A stretch of DNA of 64,000 bases. It comes from Helianthus annuus. Lineage: Eukaryota; Streptophyta; Magnoliopsida; Asterales; Asteraceae. Location of the stretch: NCBI RefSeq assembly GCF_002127325.2, contig NC_035437.2, positions 168,126,265-168,190,264 of the forward strand, given 5' to 3'. Made by a program: the position numbers and the translations under genes. Positions 33,611 through 44,182 of this stretch are shown piece after piece. Each line of letters begins with the position of its first letter. Position 1 is the stretch's first letter. The notes under the pieces are model-generated. The model had not been told where the DNA came from, searched no databases, and saw only the letters and a program-made list of their open reading frames with translations.

Positions 33611-35267
33611 CCATCGCAATTAATGCGGAGGGAGAAAACGAATCATCACGTTCAAAAAGAGCGAATTGCACGACACCACGTGTCAAGCGCCGTTTTCGCT
33701 GACAGTTATCACGCGCGCGTGGCCGCCCACACGCCTGACATAGGAGACGTTTACACTCCTTGCTACAGTGCATTTAATGCCTCGGGCAGTGCAAATGTCC
33801 TTTCATTTCAGCACATGCCAGAAAGATCTCACCACCTTCCACCAACTCACACGTGAGATCAGCCACGTAGGCAAGAAAAAGCGACTACATTATCCAACAA
33901 TAAGCGGCATGCGGTTTCTCTAGTATACCGCACCATAACCCATACCGCATGTCGTTTTTTAACATACCCCTAAAAATAGGTAAAAATATATATCTCTACA
34001 CTATAAGGGGGTATAATACCTATCCGCCCTACCCACGAGCACACGTGGAATATGCGGACATGACACACACGAGCCCGTTCAGGTGTGTCGGATGCTCAGA
34101 ACCAGCGTTGTTCTTTGGACTGAACCGCATCTCAGACACAGGTAAACCGCATCGCCTTCATTCTCTTCAAGCTTCAAATCCCTCCTGTCCGGTTCACAAC
34201 CGCAGAGGGTACATGAACACCTTCTTTAACATAAAGAAGGAAGGGAATGTACGCGTGCGCACATCAGCAACCCTGACTCCTGAACCTTCAGGAGCTACAT
34301 CCGAGCAACACACCCGCTTCGAGCGAATATGGTAATGCAAAACCGCAGACACTCACGAGTAGCTACGGACATAACCATAGCTTCCGCAGACTGGTTGCTA
34401 CGGAAGAGCCAAGCTCACTCCACATCACCGAGCGAAGCTACTTCAAGGCAAACTCGGTATTGGAGCGTGAAGGTAAGTGGCTCCAGAAAGAACGCAGATA
34501 AGCGCTCTAAACAAGCCCTTGTCGAACAGCAAGCGTCCGAACAGCGGTAACAAGTCTGCTTATGACTTTGTTTGCCCGCCTATGGGCCGCATAGAATAAA
34601 CAATGGTGGGCATACCCTTGCCTATGACCATGTTTATTTACCCATAGTACAAATCTACATCGTTCGACCAAACATGGCCAACAATGACGCAACGAGGTAA
34701 CCGCAAAGGACGTGCGGTTACTAGAGAGCTATGACGACGAACACGAAAACCCAACAAAAAAGGGATCGTCATCTCATGACTAGATGCTGAACATACAGCT
34801 TGAGCAAAGCACTTACAAGCATCAACTACTTTTGATCCCGATCTCAGAGATTGATCCAAAGTTTCTTTTCTTCTTCATGCACCACTTCAACAATTGGTTG
34901 GAAGACAAGACCACCTCTCAGAGGTTGAAAGCCTGTGCATACCTTCAAACCACCATCTCAGAGGTTGGTTCGAAGTTTGTGCAGCATTACTAACAAAGTC
35001 TCCAAGAGACCTTCGGCACAACAACAGGTGGCAACCCACCTGGTGACATAAAACGGCTGAGAATTTCGCATCAGACGAAATTCCTTCACCGATACGGAAG
35101 AGGCGTCAGATGACCCTTCCAGACCTCCAGCTTGATTTACATACAGAAAAGACCATCCACATGGTCTAGGATCTTCTCCAGACTCCAAACTACCTTCCAA
35201 ACACCATAGTCCAGTACTCCTCCCACATACAACTTGTATGTGGCAGCAACACTAGACTGGGGGGACT
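33611..35267. other. Tat 3' non-coding region up to the polypurine tract
   Basis: No supported gene is seen. It contains GCATGCGG/CCGCATG words related to the LTR hairpins (33,907-33,952), a CCTTCTTT-AACAT-AAAGAAGG stem (about 34,220-34,241) and three TCTCAGAG-TTG repeats (34,840-34,970). It ends with the purine tract ACTGGGGGGACT at 35,256-35,267, the plus-strand primer next to the 3' LTR. Confidence 0.7.
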
Positions 35268-36220
35268 TGAAGGGGTATGGTCCCAGATCTCGCGTCAGCA
35301 TCGACCGCGAGTGACCATTACCCTTATCAAAACCCCCACCAGCTAACAACCTACTTGTGCCCATGCGAGAACGCGTCGGCACAAGGGTTGAATCCAATCT
35401 ATCTAGTAACGAAGGAGGACTTACATGGAACATGAGAACGGTAGAGTGATGCGACATAGCATCACATCTGGTGTATGAAAACGGAAGTATTCACAGCGAT
35501 GCGGCCTCGCACCGCGTCCAGTGAACACTTCTATCAATACAAGGAAGCCTTACCTTAGGCATAGAAGAAGATGAACATAACGGTGCGGCTGGCACCGCAC
35601 CATATGGGCATTTTCGTCACGATAAGGGATGCAGGCAAATAGTCTCCGCGGACGACGATGCGGCCAGCACCGCATCTCGCGTATTTCTTGGTCACAAGTA
35701 GGAGACGCGGTAACCTCAGACGTTACCGCATGCAGCGATGCGGCTTGCACCGCATCCTATGCACTCAACAAGTGGGACTGACACCACAGTGCAAGTGGCA
35801 CCAATGGCAGTTACCTGTCAGAGCTACGTAAGCAATGGACTGACGTGGCGTAACCTCCACAACCGACAAGCCTGACACACCTACAAAGGTGCAGCACGTC
35901 GTCAGTCCATCCGTCATCCTCCTCCTTCACTCCTCGGCTATAAATACCAACCCCAAACCGGGTTTGAGGTATCTCTTCACAACTCTCTCACTACTACTAC
36001 TATCTTACTTTGCTTCCCAAGCAAACTACTGATTCTCACGCCGGAGAGTGGTAACAAGGAGCACCCCCCACCCCATCCTCCTTGTTACGAGTCACGGCTT
36101 GTTTCCTTGTGCAGGAGATCAACCACCGGTGATCCAGCCAGCGATCCTCGAGAGGAAGGGATTAACCCTTCTTGACGAGACCAGTGTGTTAACCCTGCCC
36201 GGTTAACCATTGTTTCATCA
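35268..36220 (+). repeat. Tat 3' LTR
   Basis: At 953 bp it equals the 5' LTR in length, with about two substitutions between them by eye. The TATA box is at 35,938-35,947. The end ...TGTTTCATCA is followed by the TSD CCTTC and then by the rest of solo LTR S1. Confidence 0.95.
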
Positions 36221-36225
36221 CCTTC

Positions 36226-38977
36226 CTACATCGTTACGTACATGCATACACTCGTACATATCTTTATACATACGTACATACACATCTACATACGTACATA
36301 CTTTAACGAACACGTACTAGATCACGCGTACCTCTTACATAATCATACATTATGAACATGGGTCTTAGACTTAGCTTTATAGCCCATAAACATCTAAGGA
36401 ACCATCAAAATCATGTTTGGAAAGTCCACCGTACTCCACGGATATCAAACCGAAGCCCACGGTACATAAATTAACTCAAATAACAAGATTTCAGTTTTTG
36501 GGACTTGGGAAGGCCGTCGCCGACGCCCCTAGGGCCGTCGGCGACGGGCCTTGCATTTACCCGTAGCCCAAAAACCCGTAGACAGGTAATTAACCTGTCA
36601 GCACAAAAACTGATTTTCCCTTGCTCGTCGGCGATGGCCCCCTACCCGTCGGCGACGTCCTCTAGTTTTTGCAGTTTTCTGCAGGTTCGTTTCGTCGTCC
36701 GTACGCACTAAAACGCGCGTAACTTTTGAACCGTTTACCCGTTTGACCTCCCGTTTCTTCCTACATGCTTGTAAATTCACATTCTATCATATGAACTTAA
36801 AACCCCATATCCGGATGAAGGAAATTCTTAACTTACACGCTATCGCCTTATTATTTATTTATGATTTATTCGACCCGTTCATGCCTTCATCCACAAAACT
36901 TGTTTGTTTGACCAAGACTTCTTATGAACCTAATAATGTCAACATTGTATATCATACAAGATTAAATTCTCGGATGTCTTGCATCCTCTTGACCCATTTT
37001 CGCTCAAGAGCTTATTTTGACCCGTTAAGGGTATTTGCGCATTTTAAGGTCTTTAGCTTACGACAACCATACTTCTCGCTTTCTTGCTTTTTCAAAACAT
37101 TCATTTAATCAAATAGCTTGTTTGTAATCAACTTTTAAGACCATTTGCTTGTTTTACCCATCAAGGGCGTTTTTGTCAACTTTGCTCTATCCTTAACAAC
37201 AAAGGACTCCCTTGCATAAGTAACCAATCCTACTACTTAGCTACAGTTCTTAATCACACATACCTCGCTCGGATCAAAACTAAGATCCGTTTAATACTTC
37301 ATCGGTCTCATACAATTCTTTCCTACTTGACCTCGATCATCATACTTAATTAAATTGCACATAACTTTACATAAACAACTAAGAAGTGATTACAAAAATC
37401 ACTTACCTCGTGCGTCCATGTTCATACTCGTTTCCTCGCCACTTTTGACCCGTTCGCCTTCCGTGCTTGATTTCGTCTCAACATGATTCCTATACTTCCA
37501 TGTCATCGAAATCACATTCTTATTAGCATACATAATTGTGCATGTTAACGATCATATCGATCGCATAATTCCTATTTGACTTTCATTAGTTACTTCTAGC
37601 AAGCATAATACATGTGACCAAATTCATATCATTTCAAACTCACGTAAACCATCATGTCATCGAATTAAACACACATTCGTCAAACACGCTCCATATAACT
37701 TACCTTAATCTTACAATTATGACAACTCGTCTAACCATCCTTCTTATACACGGTTGACTTTTAGAAGTCAACGGTTCATTTAGTTTAACTTTTGACCTAT
37801 CATTATATACCCGCAACATCATAATCGACTATACGGACGACAATACATACATTTTATCATACGATTGGGGTGCGTACCATCTTTTAAGCATAACGTACAA
37901 CTAATTTATGCACAATCTTCTAAATTCATACATAGTTCATCAAATCCTTCTACTAATCAACATGTGGTATTTAAAATTAAACATCATACATATTATCATC
38001 ACATTTTGTTCACTTCATCTAACAACAATTCACCATTTCTTATCCAATTTCTTTAAACACTCACACACATGTATGATTCCAAACATTGTTAACATAAGCA
38101 AATCATCAATTTACATTACATCATCTAAAACCCACTTCATAACTACTTATTAATCACTTACAAGTGATCTAATCTTAAGTTCTTCATAATTTCATCATAC
38201 TTTTGATATGTGTACTACCTTGTAAGCATAGTGTACAACTAGTTCATGCATATCCTTCTAATTTCATACATAATTCATCAACTTCTTCCTTCTAATCAAC
38301 ATGAATCATACATGCATAAACATCAAACATACTAGTATCACATTTCTTTCAATTCCCCTCATAAGAATCCATCTTACAAATCAAAATACATCAATTTTAA
38401 GCAAGAATTTAGACATAGATGATTTACCCATGTCATCATCTTCACCATAACCAACGGGTTTCACCCTTAAACATCAAATTAACCTAAACCATGCATAATC
38501 CATGTTCCAAATGATGAATCTAACACATACTCATGCTCAATTTTATACCAATTCATGATCTACAACATAACCCACTTCGTGGGTAATCATCAAATCTAGA
38601 ATCTAAGACATACCTCATGATCCCCTAGTGTAGGTGATCACAAATTCGCGTTCGGTTCTAAATTTGAGCTTCATTTATCCTTCCAATTTGATGAAATGGA
38701 TGAAGCTAGGGTTCTTGGCTCCATGGGAGCTTCCTGCTCATTCTCGAACACACGATATGTGTGTTTGTGTGTGAGAGTTTTGTTATTTAGTAACTTAACT
38801 TTCATCTTGTTCCATTTGGCCCCTCATCTTTGTCACTTAACATAAATTGCACTATTTTGGTCATTTAAGACTTTTAACCACACACTTAACTAGGTTAATT
38901 AGCCTAGTTAGTTATTTCATACTAAGTTATATAGGAACATACGACAAGTATAAACATTCGGGTTTTGGGGTGTTACA
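36226..38977 (-). repeat. Right part of solo LTR S1
   Basis: AT-rich LTR sequence without genes. It has three CGTCGGCGACG-type words (36,515-36,525 as CGTCGCCGACG, 36,536-36,546, 36,647-36,657) where the LARD LTR has one. From about 36,660 on it is collinear with the LARD LTR (TTTTGCAGTTTTCTGCAGG, then CGTCCGTACGCACTAAAACG) to the shared end GGGTTTTGGGGTGTTACA. Confidence 0.85.
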
Positions 38978-40914
38978 CGTTGGGGTAATGCACAAGAAAC
39001 AACATTTCAGCACTTAAAGGATAGACTTTGTAGCGCACCTATTCTTTCCTTGCCAGAGGACACAGACGATTTCGTGGTTTATTGTGACGCGTCAATTCAG
39101 GGTCTTGGGTGTGTGTTGATGCAACGGGATAAAGTCATTGCTTATGCATTGCGCCAACTTAAAGTTCACGAGAAGAATTACACTATGCATGATCTGGAGC
39201 TGGGAGCTGTTGTTTTTGCACTTAAGATATGGAGACATTACCTCTACGGTACCAAGTGCACCATTTACACCGATCACAGGAGTCTCGAGCATATCTTCAA
39301 ACAGAAGGAATTAAACATGCGTCAACGTCGATGGGTCGAGCTTTTGAATGACTACGAATGCGCGATCAAGTACCATCCGGGCAAGGCCAATGTTGTGGCT
39401 GACGCCCTCAGTCGAAAAGATACTACACCTAAACGCGCACGTGCTTTACAACTTACCATCCAATCTAGCCATCTTACACAGATACGAGATGCTCAGGTCG
39501 AAGCATTTAAAGCAGAGAACGTCAGGGATGAGGCCCTACGCGGATCAAGGAAACGGTTATAACAAAAGGAAGACGGCGCCTACTATGTAACAGGACGCAT
39601 CTGGGTCCCACTTTATGGAAACTTACGCAAGCTAGTGATGGATGAAGCACATAAGTCTCGCTACTCAGTACATACTGTTCAGATAAGATGTACCATGATC
39701 TCAGGACTACGTATTGGTGGCCTAGCATGAAAGCCCACATAGCAACTTATGTCAGTAAATGTTTGACTTATGCGAGAGTCAAGACTGAATATCAGAAACC
39801 ATCAGGTCTACTCCAACAACCAGAGATACCACAATGGAAATGGGAATAAATTTCCATGGATTTTGTTACAGGCCTGCCTAGATCTCAGCGTGGAAATGAC
39901 ACTATTTGGGTGATAGTGGATCGATTAACTAAGTCTGCACACTTTTTGGCCATCAAAGAAACAGACAAGTTCTCTACATTAGCAGACGTCTACTTAAAGG
40001 AAGTGGTCTCGAGGCATGGGGTGCTAACCTCCATTATCTCCGATCGTGATGCACGTTTTACTTCTGAACTGTGGCAAGCAACGCACAAGTCCTTTGGCTC
40101 ACGTTTAGGCATGAGCACCGCTTATCATCCACAGATTGATGGGCAGTCTGAACGCACCATTCAAACCCTTGAAGACATGTTTAGGGCATGTGTGATTGAT
40201 TTTGGCAACGGCTGGGAAAAACATCTCCCGTTGGAGGAGTTTTCGTATAATAACAGTTACCACACCAATATTCAGGCCGCTCCATTTGAGGCATTGTACG
40301 GGCGTAAATGCCGATCACCTCTTTGTTGGGCAGAGGTGGGTGATAGTCAGATCACGGGTCCAGAACTGGTAGTAGACACAATGGAAAGGATTACACAAAT
40401 ACGACAATGAATGGCGGCAGCTCGTGACCGTCAGAAAAGCAACGCTGATAAGCGCAGGAAACCACTCGAGTTCCAGGTTGGGGATCGAGTGCTACTCAAA
40501 GTCTCACCCTGGAAGGGTGTAGTTCGTTTTGGTAAACGAGGCAAACTTAATCTGTGTTATGTCGGACCGTTCGAAATCATTGAGAAAATTGGTAAAGTCG
40601 CTTACAAGTTGAACCTACCCGCAGAACTCAGTGGAGTTCACAAAGTATTTCACGTGTCAAATCTGAAGAAATGTCTGTCAGATGAGACCCTCATAGTTCC
40701 TTTGAAGGAGCTCACTATCGACGACCAGTTGCGATTCGTCGAGGAACCAGTTGAAATCACAGACCGAGACGTTAAGGTTCTCAAGCACACCAGAATACCT
40801 CTTGTTCGAGTTCGTTGGAACTCCCGTCGTGGCCTAGAGTTCACCTGGGAACGAGAAGACCAAATGAAACTCAAGTATCCCCAATTGATTCGGCAACAAT
40901 GCAACTACTACTGA
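38978..40914 (+). pseudogene. pol: E1 RNase H, integrase and chromodomain-like tail
   Basis: This continues the E1 polyprotein beyond S1. RNase H: YCDAS (Asp at 39,086), [25 protein letters not shown]. Integrase: triad residues in MDFVTG (39,859), SDRDAR (40,042) and GQSERT (40,150). C-terminal GPFEIIEKIGKVAYKL, VHKVFHVSNLKK and the EFTWERED end (chromovirus type). Breaks: TAA 39,560-39,562, a frameshift near 39,680, TAA 39,847-39,849 and TGA 40,408-40,410. Part of the integrase zinc region is damaged at the frameshift. Not functional. Confidence 0.9.
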
Positions 40915-40967
40915 GGCCGAAGCTACTGCGGAATTTCAGGACGAAATTCCAAATCAACGGGGGGTGA

Positions 40968-42409
40968 TGTGACACCCCAGGAAAAGCAATAAACCACGCA
41001 ACTCAACTAGCTTCCTCAGTAACCGCATGCCAAATTTCGGGACAAAATTTCTTTCAAGTTGGGGATAATGTGACAACTCGAGTTTCCAAGATTCCATCTT
41101 CGCATTAACTGCACGTTAATTGTTTACGTTATTTGTTCACAACTATGTTTGTATAATTTGTTGAGTTGTAATTGTTCTTGTTGATTATATGTTTGACACA
41201 TTGTTGATTGGACTATATGATTAATTGTGAACTATTTGACATATGACGATTATGATTATTATTATTATATAAATATAACGAAACATGAGAGTTTAGCCAA
41301 AACCCACACCCGACGAAACTGGGTGATTCGTCATAAACCATAGCGACGAAACAGAGAGTGTTTCGTCACAAACATCTCGACGAAACACATGTTTCGCCGG
41401 CCCACTGTTACGTCGAAGCCCATTATGGGTCCAGTACGTTACGCGGATATTTATTGAGTATTACTGTTTCATTCGCCACACTTTTAGCATAATTGAAAAC
41501 CCTAGAACCTCTCTACCTCCCTGCGGCAGCCATCACCTCTCACCATCATATCTTTAGGAAATTCTTGTGTTTCATCTTAACCGGTTAGTCACGTTTATCG
41601 ATTCGATCTACTATTTGCTTTATGTGTAAATAGATATTGTAATGAAACAATGACTTCTGAATGGTTTGACTATGATTAATGTTTAGATTGAGAATCATGT
41701 GATTAGGGTTTTACTATTCTTGTGCAAAACGGTTGTTTAAGAACTATGTGATAGTATCTCATGAGATTGCATTCGTTCACGTTTCTGCCGATATGGCGGT
41801 TGACTTGACACTTGTGTTGAATAGATCTTGTCATTGAAATACATACGGGTTGCGATCTAGATTGTATAAGGTTGTTTTGTGAGTTAGGGTTCATGCTAGA
41901 TGTTATAAGGTTGTTTTGTGAGTTAGGGTTCATGCTAGATGGTATGGTCTAGTGGTTCACAGGGGAAGCCCCCCCACTGATTATGGTTATGGTTTGGGAA
42001 ACAAAGGTACTTGTTAACTTGTGGTTTACGAAACAACTTATGATTACAAAACAAATTGGTAAAACTAAACAACCAACTGTGAACTCACTCAACTTTGTTG
42101 TTGACTCGTTGTTACATGCCTTGCAGGTCTTTAGGTATTTCAGGAGCTTGCACGAGGAGGCGTGGACGTTGTGGGACATGGATAGTCTTATGCCATGTTA
42201 AACATTTATTACATTTTGAACTTATACTTTGGCTTTAAACATTATGCTTCCGCTTACAACTTAAACTATGTTTTGTTTGGACACCAATTATATTGTGTTT
42301 GGGTTTTATAATTGTTTACACGCTATGTTCAATATGATTGGTGGCTTGATCCTGGTCAGTCACGCCTCCCAGCGGTGATACTCCGCATGTGGCTTTTGGG
42401 GGTGTGACA
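40968..42409 (+). repeat. E1 3' LTR, internally deleted
   Basis: It starts TGTGACACCCC after the purine tract AACGGGGGGTGA and ends GGGGGTGTGACA. Compared with the 5' LTR it lacks about 1.0 kb (equivalent of 8,180-9,187) with an AT microhomology at the joint near 41,940. It has gained a ~41-bp local duplication just upstream (ATAAGGTTGTTTTGTGAGTT occurs twice). Many scattered substitutions indicate an older insertion than Tat or LARD. Confidence 0.85.
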
Positions 42410-42469
42410 AAAACAACAAATAAGAAGACAAGCACGGGGGCATGCCACCTTATCCATGAACATGGGTCG
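42410..42469 (+). repeat. Sequence X, copy B, left piece
   Basis: AAAACAACAAATAAGAAGAC to CATGGGTCG, matching 6,911-6,970. It joins E1's right end to the Athila element's left end. The last five bases, GGTCG, are the Athila TSD. Confidence 0.9.
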
Positions 42470-44026
42470 TGATACGTGGTTGAAAACCGGTGATCGTTTA
42501 CGCTTAAGTTGATGTTTTTACGTAGCTTTTAATTTGAATAGCCTACTTTTATTGGGATTTGTGTTTTACAGGTCTAAAAGAGTTTAAGGAGCTAATCGGG
42601 AGCTAAACGGAGCACCGGGAAGCGAAACGGATCAACCGGGGATGTGAAATGAAGAAAACCGGGTTAATCACTAAGATTGGATGTATTTTGGGGAATGTTG
42701 ATGAATTTTAAATGAATATATCGGAAGATGGCATGATAGAGGGATGAATTACGAGAACGTGGGCGAAAACGGTGAGTAAAACAGAGCTATAACGAAGAAG
42801 TTTTGAAGAAAACAGTTTTGGACGAAACCGACAAAACCAGGCAGCGTCGGGGACGCCCAAAAGGGCCGTCGGCGACGCCCTCTGGATTGTTCCGTCGGCC
42901 AGAAACCTCCGTAAACAGCTAATTAAGCCGTCGGGTGAAACTGAGACTTCCAAAGGCCGTCGGGGACGCCCTAAATGGCCGTCGGCGACGCCACCTGCAT
43001 TCTCATATCGCGAAAAACGTGATTTTTGAGTTGGGGACGAGTTATAACATCAATTTTGACCAAGAAACGGGGGTTACACAATATTTTAAGTTTTGAAACC
43101 ATTCTTAGAGCCATCTTTCACCCATCTTTCACCTACCATTCCATCTACCATCCTTCCTACAACCCGAATCAAGACAAAATCACCATCATCTTCTTGATTC
43201 TAAACCCTAGCTCCATCAATTCACCAATCCATCAATTCAATCATCCATTCACCATTATCACCCATCCAAAACCCTAACCTTCATCCATACATTCATCTTC
43301 AAGCTTCACGATGATCCAATTCAAGCTTTCAACATCCGGTGATTAAGTTTCTTCGATCATGCTCGGCTAATTTCTTGGAGGTTTCACCCCGGTGTAGACT
43401 TTTGTAAGGTTTAGGGTTTATTATGTTTTGTGACAACTTGAATTGCATTTGAATCTTAGACAATTGTCCTACGTTGGTATTGAATTTGCAAACTGTCGAG
43501 TGAATGATTAAATTTGACTTTGTGAAATGAATACACGTATTTATGCCTTGTCTTTTGGTAGGATTTGCTAGTCCAAAGTAACGAAGTGTATCATGGTCCG
43601 TTGTTTACGACGTTGATAGCGATTGACACCTAAGCTTTGTGATTGCGACCCGTTAATGAACTATTTCAAGTAAAGCTAATTAAAATACATAGCAACCCTA
43701 AGTCTTGCATTTGTTGAAACCGGGTGTGCGCCTTGTTTTCTTATTATTGTTCAATCAATCAATTTTATTTCTTGCAATTTGTTAATCATTAGTAGTTAAT
43801 CCATTCAATCATTTTAGTAATTTTAATTCACATCTTTCAATCAAACAAAAATATACAAAAACAAGATAGCAGGCTTCATAAATTGTGACCCATATTTCAA
43901 TTCAATCAAATCCACTCGCAAACCACATACTCTTCGTGGTTCGACCTCTTGCTACCACTAACTATTTGTTAAGGGTAATTTGAGACTATAAATATTATCT
44001 TTTACCAGAGCGCGACACTTCGATCA
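42470..44026 (+). repeat. Athila 5' LTR
   Basis: Near 42,840-42,995 it holds four GGCCGTCGG/GCGTCGGGGACGCC words, including two exact CGTCGGCGACG (42,867-42,877 and 42,980-42,990), otherwise seen in the S1/LARD LTRs. Downstream are CATC/CCAT-rich and AACCCTA words. It ends at GATCA just before the PBS. Confidence 0.92.
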
Positions 44027-44031
44027 AATTT

Positions 44032-44049
44032 TGGCGCCGTTACCTGGGA
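44032..44049 (+). promoter_or_regulatory. Athila primer-binding site (tRNA-Asp)
   Basis: TGGCGCCGTTACCTGGGA starts 5 nt after the LTR end. It is complementary to the 3' end of plant tRNA-Asp with about two mismatches (family knowledge), the usual primer of Athila elements. Confidence 0.85.
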
Positions 44050-44182
44050 GTGCGTGCGCTTTGTGTTTGGATATTGCTTGAATTTGTGTGATTAACTGTT
44101 TAAATTGCATACTTTCTTCTCTTGTGCTTGCCTTTTTCCTTGTTACGCGGGGTGTGTTACTTGTGCAGGTTACAGGTAGTGT

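Larger units (their letters stand above)
13661..36220 (+). mobile_element. Tat-lineage Ty3/gypsy element with antisense gene, split by LARD
   Basis: Two 953-bp LTRs (13,661-14,613 and 35,268-36,220) are flanked by the perfect TSD CCTTC (13,656-13,660 and 36,221-36,225). A purine tract (ACTGGGGGGACT) precedes the right LTR. Excluding the nested LARD the element is about 13.4 kb. The interior has sense gag-pol with two RNase H domains (a Tat hallmark), then an antisense spliced gene, then non-coding DNA. The LTRs differ at about two positions by eye (near 14,016 and 14,359), so the insertion is recent. Confidence 0.95.
12685..38977 (-). mobile_element. S1: solo LTR of the LARD-related family, split by the Tat element
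   Basis: The ends are TGTTACACCC at 12,685 and ...GGGGTGTTACA at 38,977, so on the minus strand it runs TGTAACACC...TGTAACA. The flanks CATTG (12,680-12,684) and CGTTG (38,978-38,982) are a TSD with one change. On both sides the E1 pol frame continues, so nothing else was inserted: it is a solo LTR of about 3.7 kb once Tat (13,661-36,220) and its TSD copy are removed. Its right part (36,640-38,977) closely resembles the LARD LTR. It contains AGCGGAAA at 12,721. No genes. Confidence 0.85.
7246..42409 (+). mobile_element. E1: chromovirus-type Ty3/gypsy element hosting the nest
   Basis: The element has LTR, Met-type PBS, gag, protease, RT, RNase H, integrase with a C-terminal chromodomain-like tail, PPT and LTR, in gypsy order. 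Its pol is split by solo LTR S1 (12,685-38,977); without that it is about 8.9 kb. The GPFEIIEKIG...VFHVSNLKK block and the EFTWEREDQMK end place it near the Tekay/Del chromoviruses (family knowledge). The right flank begins AAAAC. The left flank is not a simple target because of the chimeric junction. Several stops and frameshifts make it inactive. Confidence 0.85.

Noticed and set aside
34329..34550. Short plus-strand frames in the Tat 3' region
   Set aside because: Under 80 codons, no recognisable motif, and located in the untranslated tail before the polypurine tract.
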